Part shown: piece by piece, positions 7,739-14,937 of the stretch
How the letters are laid out: the number at the start of each line of letters is the position of its first letter
Numbering within the stretch: position 1 is the first letter of the stretch
The notes under the pieces: model-generated
Databases searched by the model: none
What the model was told of the DNA's origin: nothing
What the model saw: the letters and a program-made list of their open reading frames with translations, nothing else
From: Bernardetia sp042180575
GTDB taxonomy: Bacteria > Bacteroidota > Bacteroidia > Cytophagales > Bernardetiaceae
Direction: 5' to 3'
Assembly (NCBI RefSeq): GCF_042180575.1
Contig: NZ_CP170094.1
Location: forward strand, 4,278,001-4,342,000
Length of the DNA: 64,000 bases
Made by a program: the position numbers and the translations under genes

Positions 7739-7775
7739 AAAAGCCTTCAATTTTTTAGTTTTGAAGGCTTTTTTT
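7739..7775 (-). terminator. Rho-independent terminator of the 7782-8117 gene
   Basis: The stem AAGCCTTCAA / TTGAAGGCTT has a 10-nt loop. It has T-runs on both strands, so it can stop transcription in either direction. It lies 7 bp past the minus-strand stop at 7782. Confidence 0.7.
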
Positions 7776-7781
7776 GTGGGT

Positions 7782-8117
7782 TTAAATAATTTTATTCAGA
7801 TAGGCATTGCAATTTTCACCCAATTTGGCTAGTGCTTTAGCTTCTGTTTTATTTAGTTTTAAAACATTTTTGTTTGATTGTGCTGCACTTCTCAAATGCT
7901 TGACTACTTGCTCATATAGATATATTTGCATAAAAAACACAAATGTATCATCGGTAACAGCGTTGTGTGAAACGCTATTATTAAACTTAAATAGTTTGTC
8001 TTCTAGTAGCCGTAACATATACCAAATTTGTGTATTTGGTACGTAAACCGTCCATTTTTGAGTTGCAGGATTATATTTTGATTGACTGTTTAGAGTTAAT
8101 GAGGTTGATTTTCTCAT
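7782..8117 (-). CDS. Hypothetical protein, coupled to 8114-8683
   Basis: 111 aa, soluble, with aromatic-rich centre (TQIWYMLRLLEDKLFKF) and a Lys/Ala-rich helical C-terminus. Its ATG overlaps the TGA of the upstream gene (ATGA), which implies translational coupling. No family is recognised. It shares strand, size and style with the 1-4261 cluster, so it may belong to the same mobile element, now separated by the IS4 and RHS segments. Confidence 0.5.
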   Translation of the reverse strand: MRKSTSLTLNSQSKYNPATQKWTVYVPNTQIWYMLRLLEDKLFKFNNSVSHNAVTDDTFVFFMQIYLYEQVVKHLRSAAQSNKNVLKLNKTEAKALAKLGENCNAYLNKII

Positions 8118-8683
8118 TGTTTTGGATTAGCAATATGATGAACCATTTTTAAACGAAAATTAAGCATACTTTCAAGAAATTCAGAATTACATCGCTCAAA
8201 CTCTGCTCTGACTTTCTCATATTCGGTATCTGTTATTTCCATACCATTTGAGATATAACACTCCTCTATTTGGTCAAGTGCTATTTTGATTTCCTGTTCA
8301 CTTGCAAACTCTTCTTTTGGCTCTTCGTAGGCTTCACTTGTTGCACTAACCTGTGGAAAATAAGTAGGGTTTGACTTTGGTACGGTATGCTTCCAAATGG
8401 TTGTATTTTCTACTCTATCCACGATGATAGCCGTTTTGAGAGTAGTACCGTATTTGACTTTGTACTGGATAGGATTTTTAATGATTTTATCTACAAAGTC
8501 TTTAAAATAAGCTAAAACTTTTTGACTGTCATGGTCATAGTATTGAGCGTATAATGCTCGTTTTTTATCTACAAATGCACCCTCATTATTCTGTTCCTGT
8601 TCATTGAAATACAAAACAAGTTTGTAACGACATGGAACTCTTAATTTATTATTTGGAATGCGTGATTTTGTTGCTGTATTCAT
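8114..8683 (-). CDS. Hypothetical protein
   Basis: 189 aa from the ATG at 8683 (MNTATKSRIPNNKL). A longer frame to 8761 lacks a plausible start context, and its first 26 residues look non-coding. The middle has a beta-rich region (RYKLVLYFNEQE, then KYGTTLKTAIIVDRVENTTIW). The C-terminal third is acidic and helical (EEFASEQEIKIALDQIEE). No signal peptide or membrane segment is present and I do not recognise a family. It is the first gene of a two-gene unit with 7782-8117. Confidence 0.5.
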   Translation of the reverse strand: MNTATKSRIPNNKLRVPCRYKLVLYFNEQEQNNEGAFVDKKRALYAQYYDHDSQKVLAYFKDFVDKIIKNPIQYKVKYGTTLKTAIIVDRVENTTIWKHTVPKSNPTYFPQVSATSEAYEEPKEEFASEQEIKIALDQIEECYISNGMEITDTEYEKVRAEFERCNSEFLESMLNFRLKMVHHIANPKQ

Positions 8684-9216
8684 AGTTTTGTTGTATATTT
8701 GTATTGAGGCTCTGCTGGAGAGCAACCTCAAACTCAAGGCTAATTTTGCATTTTTTTGCATTTTAGTTGGGACAATCTTGCTGATACGTTAGCAAGATTT
8801 TTTTTGTCTAATTTTTCGGAATACATCGGTTGTTTTTTCCTCTGTACTTCAAAGCGCAGCACCTTCTTTCTTCGTTTTATTTTGCCTTTTTTCTTTTTCT
8901 GTTTTTCTTTGTTTCCTACAATTAGCCAGAGGAGCAAACTCTTTTTCTGTAATTTTTTTATACAGATATTCAGATTCCACAGTGTATTTTTTTTTCTGTT
9001 TTTGACCCACTCCCACAATTCGGAAAAATTTACCGACTTTACATGTATTTTTAAGTATTTATATATACAGAGAAACATTACATATAAATACTATAATAGT
9101 GGTAATTTTTTCCGTATTATTCATTTTTGATGCTTTTTTTAGGGTGTTCTTTATAGGGTTGCTTTTGGAGCAACTTTTATTTTTTTTGGAAAAATAGAGA
9201 AAGGAAGGATTCTTTT
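8684..9216. other. Intergenic region, pyrimidine-rich on the plus strand
   Basis: About 530 bp of strongly strand-asymmetric sequence (long T/C-rich runs on plus, A/G-rich on minus). Two overlapping opposite frames exist, but both are low complexity (poly-Lys on one strand, poly-Phe on the other) and I do not accept them. A hairpin with a T-run lies at 8775-8806. Confidence 0.4.
8775..8806 (+). terminator. Terminator-like hairpin
   Basis: Stem ATCTTGCT / AGCAAGAT with an 8-nt loop is followed by a run of T on the plus strand. No plus-strand gene precedes it, so it could end an unseen transcript or act in the leader of the minus-strand gene. Confidence 0.45.
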
Positions 9217-9696
9217 TTAAGCGTTAAAAACGTGTTGTACGGACACTTTTTCGCCAAAATAAGAAGTTAGTAAACGAGTATAGATAGTACAAATAGAACT
9301 GTTTTTGATACTATCAAAGGCATCTTTTGGACACTTAATAGTCAGTTTGTTTGTACCATATAGATAGGAATCAAAAGAGAATTTTTGTAGCAGCTCTTTA
9401 TGCTCCTGTGTAACTCCTTCAATGCTCATAAGGTCATTTTTGAGAGTTTGGTACTTGTGCGCTTGAGGTAATAGTTTTGTAGTAGCTTCTACGATGGTAA
9501 TTCCCTCATACGTTTTTAGGTGTTCAATATCTAAGAAAATAGAGAAGTTAAACCATTTACGGTAAATGTCTTGTTCTTTTTTTGGCTTGAACATAAAACC
9601 TGCTTTACACATTTTTTTGATATGATTGCGTATTGTTTTTTCTGATTTTGTTCCACGTTGGATAGCTATTGCTTCTCCACAGGATAGAAATTTAAC
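9217..9696 (-). pseudogene. Winged-helix protein, N-terminus missing
   Basis: The frame with an ATG at 9612 (131 aa) extends upstream without a stop to 9696. That extension encodes a clear helix-turn-helix: CGEAIAIQRGTKSEKTIRNH followed by IKKMCKAGF, the pattern of MarR/GntR-like wings. There is no start codon before the in-frame TGA at 9697-9699, so the N-terminus of the domain has been lost or lies in another frame. The rest (FKPKKEQDIYRKWF to the end) is unrecognised. Replication or regulation of a plasmid-like element would fit the domain, but this is inference. Confidence 0.5.
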
Positions 9697-9714
9697 TCAT
9701 AATAAACAGCAACT

Positions 9715-9748
9715 AAAAGGCTAGTAATTCATTTTACTAGCCTTTTTT
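9715..9748 (+). terminator. Rho-independent terminator
   Basis: Stem GGCTAGTAA / TTACTAGCC with a 6-nt loop is followed by TTTTTT. It lies between the truncated winged-helix gene and a plus-strand remnant, so its own gene is probably gone. Confidence 0.6.
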
Positions 9749-9760
9749 CTTTTACACTAA

Positions 9761-9934
9761 TATAAGTGTATAGAAATTCGTACTGCTTATTTACTAGAAA
9801 GTAACGAAAGTATTTGGGTTTCAGCTATTGAGATAGAAGAAAATCAAACTTGTTTTATGATTAACCATGTCAGTATGTTTTTTGACGAAATGACGATGAA
9901 AAAGTATAATGTTTTGGTAGAAAACGTACTGTAA
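9761..9934 (+). pseudogene. C-terminal remnant of an unknown gene
   Basis: An open frame of 57 codons ending at TAA (9932-9934) gives a normal-looking protein tail: RTAYLLESNESIWVSAIEIE, then CFMINHVSMFFDEMTMKKYN. There is no start codon near the upstream stop at 9758. It is probably the remnant of a host gene cut by the accessory region to its left and may mark the right border of that region. No family is recognised. Confidence 0.35.
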
Positions 9935-10013
9935 TTTCTAAATCAAAAATGGTTTTTGTTTCTTTGTAAAAAATTAGAATAAACTACACATTCAAAACCA
10001 ATAGACAAACAGT

Positions 10014-11576
10014 ATGACAACAATGACAGAAACATCGACAATACAAAATGTATTGAACGAATTAGGAATAAAAGAACACAATGCTTGTTATTCAACAGGT
10101 TCAAAATGGGCTTCTACTGGCTCAAATAGAGAAACTAAAAAAATCTACTCTCCTGCTGACGGAAAACTTATCGCTTCGGTTGATATGGCAACTCAAGAAG
10201 ATTACGATACAGTAATCAAAACGGCACAAGAAGGATTCAAAAAATGGCGTACACTTCCTGCACCTCAACGTGGCGAAATTGTTCGTCAAATAGGAGAGGC
10301 TCTTCGTAAGCACAAAGATAATTTAGGCAAATTGGTAAGTTATGAAATGGGTAAAATCTATCAAGAAGGCTTGGGCGAAGTTCAAGAAATGATTGATATT
10401 TGTGATTTTGCTGTCGGACTTTCTCGCCAGCTTCATGGCTTTACGATGCACTCTGAGCGTCCGAAGCACCGTATGTATGACCAATATCACCCACTTGGTG
10501 TAGTCGGAATTATTTCAGCATTCAATTTTCCAGTAGCTGTTTGGGCTTGGAATTCGATGTTGGCTTCTACTTGTGGCGATGCTTCAGTTTGGAAACCATC
10601 TGAAAAAACTCCTTTTACAGCTTTGGCTTGTCAGAATATTATTACTGATGTTTTGAAAGAAAATGACGTTCCAGAAGGAATTTTCTCTGTAATCATTGGC
10701 GATGCAACTATTGGAAAAGCAATGGCAGAAGATGAGCGTCTTCCTCTAGTTTCGGCAACAGGTTCTACTCGTATGGGTAAATCAGTTGGCGCAGCAGTTG
10801 GACAGCGTTTGGGTCGTTCTTTATTGGAATTAGGTGGAAACAATGCAATTATTGTTACTCCAGAAGCTGATTTAGAAATGGCAATTCGTGCTATTATTTT
10901 TGGTTCAGTTGGAACGTGTGGACAGCGTTGTACTTCTACTCGTCGTTTGATTTTGCATGATTCTGTTTATGATACAATCAAAGAGCGTTTAGTAAATGCG
11001 TATGCAAAACTTCCTATCGGAAATCCATTAGAACAAGGAACTTTAGTAGGGCCACTTATCGACAAAGATGCTGTTAAAGGTTTTGAAAATGCACTTAAAG
11101 AAGTACAAGCAGAAGGTGGAAAACTTATCTGTGGTGGCGAAGTATTAGAAGGCGAAAAGTACGCATCAGGAACTTATGTAACTCCTGCAATCGTAGAAGC
11201 GAAAAATGAATACAAAATGGTACAGGAAGAAACATTTGCACCAATTTTATATTTATTGAAATATTCTGGCGAAGTAGAAAATGCAATCGCTATGCAAAAC
11301 GATGTTCGTCAAGGACTTTCTTCTTCTATTTTCACTAAAAATATGTTAGAAGCAGAAGGATTTTTAGCGCATTGGGGTTCTGATTGTGGAATCGCTAACG
11401 TAAATATCGGAACATCAGGTGCAGAAATTGGTGGTGCTTTCGGTGGCGAAAAAGATACTGGAGGAGGACGTGAATCGGGTTCTGATGCTTGGAAAGTATA
11501 TATGCGTCGTCAGACAAATACAATCAATTATGGAACAGAACTTCCTTTAGCTCAAGGAATTAAGTTTGATATATAA
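10014..11576 (+). CDS. ALDH7-family aldehyde dehydrogenase (aminoadipate semialdehyde dehydrogenase-like)
   Basis: 520 aa, the usual length for the family. Residues 155-180 (YDQYHPLGVVGIISAFNFPV) hold the oxyanion Asn171. Glu272 (LLELGGNN) is the general base, and Cys306 in GTCGQRCTSTR is the nucleophile. Family 7 enzymes (antiquitin type) oxidise alpha-aminoadipate semialdehyde, the product of lysine breakdown, with NAD+. The exact substrate here is not proven by the sequence. It stands alone and ends in a palindromic repeat/terminator at 11587-11626. Start chosen at the first ATG, although the ATG at 10023 (fourth codon) is equally possible. Confidence 0.9.
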   Translation: MTTMTETSTIQNVLNELGIKEHNACYSTGSKWASTGSNRETKKIYSPADGKLIASVDMATQEDYDTVIKTAQEGFKKWRTLPAPQRGEIVRQIGEALRKHKDNLGKLVSYEMGKIYQEGLGEVQEMIDICDFAVGLSRQLHGFTMHSERPKHRMYDQYHPLGVVGIISAFNFPVAVWAWNSMLASTCGDASVWKPSEKTPFTALACQNIITDVLKENDVPEGIFSVIIGDATIGKAMAEDERLPLVSATGSTRMGKSVGAAVGQRLGRSLLELGGNNAIIVTPEADLEMAIRAIIFGSVGTCGQRCTSTRRLILHDSVYDTIKERLVNAYAKLPIGNPLEQGTLVGPLIDKDAVKGFENALKEVQAEGGKLICGGEVLEGEKYASGTYVTPAIVEAKNEYKMVQEETFAPILYLLKYSGEVENAIAMQNDVRQGLSSSIFTKNMLEAEGFLAHWGSDCGIANVNIGTSGAEIGGAFGGEKDTGGGRESGSDAWKVYMRRQTNTINYGTELPLAQGIKFDI

Positions 11577-11586
11577 GTAAATAATC

Positions 11587-11626
11587 GACGCTTGCTAAGG
11601 TCGGATTACCGACCATTAACAACGTC
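11587..11626 (+). repeat. Extragenic palindrome, family D copy 1
   Basis: Near-perfect palindrome GACGCTTGCTAAGGTCGG ... CCGACC ... CAACGTC followed by TTCAAAATAG and a T-run. A near-identical 40-bp copy is at 14161-14200 after the fic gene. It could act as terminator of the ALDH gene. Confidence 0.7.
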
Positions 11627-11754
11627 TTCAAAATAGTATTTTTTTAAACCTATGAGGATTGATTAGTCCTTATAGGTTTTTTTTCTGTCTAAAAATAATG
11701 AGATTTTGCTGTTTGCTTACATTTTCCACTTTCTTTTAAGGTTGGATATCAAGC

Positions 11755-11878
11755 AAACATTAAAAAAATAGACTTTTTGATGTTTACAGTAAAAAATGAC
11801 TATGTTTGAGGCAAAAAGCAGACTAAACATTAAAATATCGCTTTTTTAATGTTTGGTCTAAAAAAATGATTATCTTTG
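11755..11878 (+). promoter_or_regulatory. Tandem operator/promoter repeats upstream of fic
   Basis: Two palindromes 70 bp apart (11755-11785 and 11825-11854) share the arms AAACATTAAAA ... TTTT[GA]ATGTTT. Each is followed about 17 bp later by a Bacteroidota -7 box: TATGTTTG (11801-11808) and TATCTTTG (11871-11878). The whole unit looks duplicated in tandem. The second -7 box is 41 bp from the fic start. Such inverted repeats over a promoter usually bind a dimeric repressor, possibly the Fic protein's own C-terminal helix-turn-helix. Confidence 0.55.
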
Positions 11879-11919
11879 AGCTAAATAAACCTACCAAATG
11901 GTAAAAATCAATTATTTTA

Positions 11920-12330
11920 ATGCCAGAACCACTCTATTCTATAAATCCAGATAGAAATATTCCTTGGAATGGATTACCCTTATTGCCAATAAAAGAGGAA
12001 ATTTATAAGACCGTCGAAATTATTGAAAAACTAGGAAATGCGAAGGCTGCTCTAGCAAGACTTCACGGAAGAAGTGCCGTTATACCTAATCAAGGATTAC
12101 TCATCAATACGATAAGTCTGCAAGAAGCCAAAACTTCTACTGCTATTGAAAATATTTTTACTACCGATGATGAACTATATAAAGCATATAGCGAAAAAAA
12201 TAGTGAAACAGAAACGACACCATCATCTAAAGAAGTATTGAGATATAGAGAAGCTCTATGGTCTGGTTATGGTTATTTGCAAAAAGAAAAAGCATTTACA
12301 AAAGACTATTTTATTCAAGTAAGTAGTTAG
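11920..12330 (+). pseudogene. Fic protein, N-terminal part, interrupted by IS630
   Basis: The first 136 residues of a class II Fic AMP-transferase. The Fic_N region is present and the inhibitory motif [ST]xxxE[GN] is seen as S73-T-A-I-E77-N78. In the family this Glu blocks ATP's gamma-phosphate until it is displaced. The frame ends within the left end of the IS630 element, where residues after FIQVS are read from TA and IS sequence. The catalytic half is at 13410-14156. Joining the halves across a single TA leaves them in different frames (upstream frame 1, downstream frame 3), so excision alone would not restore the gene. Confidence 0.8.
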
Positions 12331-12365
12331 ACAAAATTATTAAATATTTTTTTTATCTTTGTTTT

Positions 12366-12809
12366 ATGAGAGGAAAAAAACGTTTTATTAGTTTGAGTAT
12401 AGAGGAAGTATCTTCCTTAGAGCAAGGTTGGAAAGAAGGTAAATCATCAACTTTCCGTACTCGTTGTCATTACATTCTTTTAAGCCATCAAGGAAAAAAG
12501 GTTAGTGAGATAATGGATTTTTATCAAGTTACTCGCCAATTAGTTATTCGTTGGTTTAATCGGTATGAAAAAGAGGGCATAGCAGGATTAGAGACGAGTA
12601 AAGGACAAGGTCGTCGCCCTATTCTTCGTATAGATAATGAAGAAGAAATGAATAAAGTAGAATCTCTAGTTGAAGCCAGTCCTCAAAGTTTGAAAGTAGT
12701 TGTTTCTCAATTGGAAGAGGAATTGGGTAAATCTATGTCAGTCAAGACTTTAAAAAGGTTGCTTAAAAAAAAAATGGTGTTGGAAACGCTTCAGAAAAGT
12801 AACTGTTAA
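12366..12809 (+). CDS. IS630 transposase, first frame (DNA-binding part)
   Basis: 147 aa. It holds the N-terminal helix-turn-helix domain (SEIMDFYQVTRQLVIRWFNR) and the linker with GLETSKGQGRRP, typical of IS630 OrfA. The coding sequence meets a run of ten A at 12765-12774. Beyond it the zero frame gives a short non-homologous tail (MVLETLQKSNC), whereas the +1 frame continues the transposase from TGG at 12775. Either +1 (or -2) ribosomal frameshifting or transcriptional slippage on A10 is therefore needed to make the full protein. Confidence 0.75.
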   Translation: MRGKKRFISLSIEEVSSLEQGWKEGKSSTFRTRCHYILLSHQGKKVSEIMDFYQVTRQLVIRWFNRYEKEGIAGLETSKGQGRRPILRIDNEEEMNKVESLVEASPQSLKVVVSQLEEELGKSMSVKTLKRLLKKKMVLETLQKSNC

Positions 12810-13407
12810 GAAACCTGACCCTGTTGTATATGAAGAAAAAAAACGTAGTTTAGAATTTCTCATTCTTTTATTTTTAGCAGGCTGTATAGATTTGCGTTTT
12901 TGTGATGAGTCTTCCTTCAATTTAGAACCCAATGTTCCTTATGGTTGGTGTAGAATAGGAGAACAAGTAGGCATTAAAAGTAGTAAGGGAGGTAATTTAA
13001 ATGTATTTGGATTGCTTAACTTGCGTGGAGAACTAAGCAGTTTTGTAAGCACCCAAAACATTAATTCTAAAGTTATCATTGATTGTATAGATCAGTTTGT
13101 AGAAACAATTGAAAAAACGACTGTTCTAGTGTTAGATAATGGACCTTGGCATATTTCTAAAGAAATAGAAGAGAAAATAGAGGAATGGGAAGAGAAAGGA
13201 GTACTTATTTTCTACTTACCTTCTTACAGTCCACATTTGAATCCCATAGAAACACTATGGAGAAAAATCAAAATAGAGTGGTTAAGACCTCAAGATTTCA
13301 CGAGTAAAGAAGACTTACATCAAGCTGTAAAAAATATTCTAAAAAAATACAATAGTAAAAAGTATAAAATTGATTTTACTATATATAAAGGAAAATTGTT
13401 ACGATAA
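12775..13407 (+). CDS. IS630 transposase, second frame (catalytic part)
   Basis: Entered by frameshift at the A10 run. It starts WCWKRFRKVTVKKPDP. The first ATG in this frame is absent until 12892, so independent initiation is less likely. The DDE residues are visible: Asp in RFCDESSF, Asp in LVLDNGPWH and Glu in HLNPIETLWRKIK, the usual IS630 DDE signature. It ends at 13407, 11 bp before the right IS end. No other defect is seen, so the element may be active. Confidence 0.75.
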   Translation, partial: WCWKRFRKVTVKKPDPVVYEEKKRSLEFLILLFLAGCIDLRFCDESSFNLEPNVPYGWCRIGEQVGIKSSKGGNLNVFGLLNLRGELSSFVSTQNINSKVIIDCIDQFVETIEKTTVLVLDNGPWHISKEIEEKIEEWEEKGVLIFYLPSYSPHLNPIETLWRKIKIEWLRPQDFTSKEDLHQAVKNILKKYNSKKYKIDFTIYKGKLLR

Positions 13408-13409
13408 TT

Positions 13410-14156
13410 ATGTCTAACTACTTATATCAACAAATCAAACAGACTACAACTCGGATAAGACCACCCTTTGTAACTACAGTAATTCGCCAAGGTGGAACAG
13501 ACCTTAATGCTGGACAGGTAATCTATACTCCACCTCGTGGAGAGAAAATAATTGAGGAAAAACTAGAAAATCTGATTGATTTTGTTAATGATGATGAAAA
13601 GTATAATATAGACCATTTACTAAAAATGGCTATTGCACATTTTCAATTTGAAGCAATTCATCCATTTGCTGATGGAAATGGACGGACAGGACGAATTTTT
13701 AATATTCATTATCTAACAAATAAAGGATTATTAGATTTTCCTATATTATTTTTAAGTAAATATATTCTTGCACACAAAAATGATTACTATGAAGGTATAA
13801 TGGGAGTTTCACAGCGAGGAAGTTGGAAAAACTGGATACTTTTTATGCTACGGGCAATAGAATATACTTCAAATGATACCTTTTACAAAGTAAATGATAT
13901 TGTTTCAGCTAAAAGTTCGATAGTAGAATATATCAGTAAAAAGAAAAAATTTAAAGATGTAGAAAAACTTATCGAATTTTTATTTACACAACCATTTATC
14001 AAAGTATCGCATTTGGTAGAGGCAGGAATTTATTCTGAAAATACATCAAGAAAATATCTAAATGATTTATCAGATTTACAAGTTTTAGAAAAAAAAGTAG
14101 TTGATGGTAAATATTATTATCTAAACAATGAATTATATAGAATTTTGTCTAAATAG
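13410..14156 (+). pseudogene. Fic protein, catalytic part, separated by IS630
   Basis: This frame holds the Fic core with the complete active-site motif H84-PFADGNGRTGR-95 and the upstream flap region (LIDFVNDDEKYNIDHLLKM). Its first three codons (ATG TCT AAC) come from the right IS end, and host sequence starts at 13419. The C-terminal region (about residues 165-248) resembles the winged-helix DNA-binding domain common in Bacteroidota Fic proteins. Fic enzymes transfer AMP to Ser/Thr/Tyr of target proteins. If translated from the IS-derived ATG, this product would lack the inhibitory helix of the N-terminal part. Confidence 0.8.
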
Positions 14157-14160
14157 ATTT

Positions 14161-14200
14161 GACGATTGCTAAGGTCGGATTACCGACCATTAGCAACGTC
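14161..14200 (+). repeat. Extragenic palindrome, family D copy 2
   Basis: GACGATTGCTAAGGTCGG ... CAACGTC, differing from the 11587-11626 copy at a few bases. The two copies flank the fic locus as direct repeats. Confidence 0.7.
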
Positions 14201-14216
14201 TTCAAAATAATATTCT

Positions 14217-14247
14217 AAATCCTTTCTCTTTGAGGAAGGATTTTATT
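14217..14247 (+). terminator. Terminator after the fic locus
   Basis: AATCCTT / AAGGATT stem with an 11-nt loop followed by TTTTATTTTG. The 3' part overlaps the end of the minus-strand gene 14243-14896. Confidence 0.5.
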
Positions 14248-14896
14248 TTGTTGGAGAACTAGCAAAATAGGTTTCTACATCTAAATTAGCTGCAAAATTT
14301 TGATATTCTTTAGTTCCAAAAATAGGTTGTGCTGCTGCTTGAAATTTAAGAGGATTTTCCCAAACAATAATAACAGCTTGTGTATTTTCTGCTAAACTCG
14401 GAACGCCTTGTTCATTGAGTTTGTGTACTTTAAACTCACGAGCAAATTTATAACCGTCATGGCTTTTCAAAGAATTAAAAAATACTTCTCTGTTTTCGCC
14501 AAAAGCATCATCAGTTTTGCCCTTACGAATAGCAAATTCTACTACCAAACCTTCTTTTTTGATGCTTTCCATATCAAATGATTTTCCATCAAGAGTTTCT
14601 AAGACTGCGTAAGCTAAAGGATTAAAACTAGCAAAATAATCTTTTGCTTCTTTTTGGGGCATAAGACGTGTTGCAGCTTCCCCAAATCCTTGCATAGAAT
14701 TCCACTCTGTCATTCCGATTAATACCTGTTCAACATTCAAATCGGGAATTACTGTAAAAAATGGTTGCCATTTTCCTTCATTTAAAGCTGCTTTTTCTTT
14801 TCCCAAAACGTCCACAAATTTAGCTCGTGTGTCTAAAAAGTTTTGATGCTGTCCTTCTTTGGATTGGTTGATTGCAATTTCGAATAGTGTATTCAT
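14243..14896 (-). CDS. Hypothetical protein with two ferredoxin-like (dimeric alpha/beta barrel-type) halves
   Basis: 217 aa, soluble. The sequence falls into two similar halves: each begins with a strand and helix (FEIAINQSKEGQHQNFLDTR and VVEFAIRKGKTDDAFGENRE), then a strand with a VIxxxN/WxN motif and a final helix. Two-domain proteins of this kind are usually dimeric alpha/beta barrel proteins. The substrate is unknown. The ATG lies 41 bp from the left end of IS4 copy 2, so its natural promoter has probably been displaced. The 3' end overlaps the fic terminator hairpin by a few bases. Confidence 0.65.
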   Translation of the reverse strand: MNTLFEIAINQSKEGQHQNFLDTRAKFVDVLGKEKAALNEGKWQPFFTVIPDLNVEQVLIGMTEWNSMQGFGEAATRLMPQKEAKDYFASFNPLAYAVLETLDGKSFDMESIKKEGLVVEFAIRKGKTDDAFGENREVFFNSLKSHDGYKFAREFKVHKLNEQGVPSLAENTQAVIIVWENPLKFQAAAQPIFGTKEYQNFAANLDVETYFASSPTK

Positions 14897-14937
14897 TTTT
14901 TTGGAGTTTGATGTGTTAGTTGATTTATTTGTTCCAC

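Larger units (their letters stand above)
12324..13420 (+). mobile_element. IS630-family insertion sequence in the fic gene
   Basis: The element spans 12326-13418 (1093 bp) between TA dinucleotides at 12324-12325 and 13419-13420, as expected of the Tc1/mariner-IS630 group. Its ends begin GTTAGACAAAATTAT on the left and GTTAGACATAATTAT on the right read inwards, which is 14 of 15 matches. It contains two overlapping frames that together make the transposase. Confidence 0.85.

Noticed and set aside
8740..9130. Overlapping frames on both strands (112 and 124 codons)
   Set aside because: Both are low complexity (poly-Lys/Arg versus poly-Phe/Cys) and result from a strand-asymmetric pyrimidine tract, with no ribosome binding site or family match.
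6262..14937. Calling the 8.7 kb between the IS4 copies a defined composite transposon
   Set aside because: Different genes are cut on each side and there is no target duplication, so recombination or assembly effects are equally likely.
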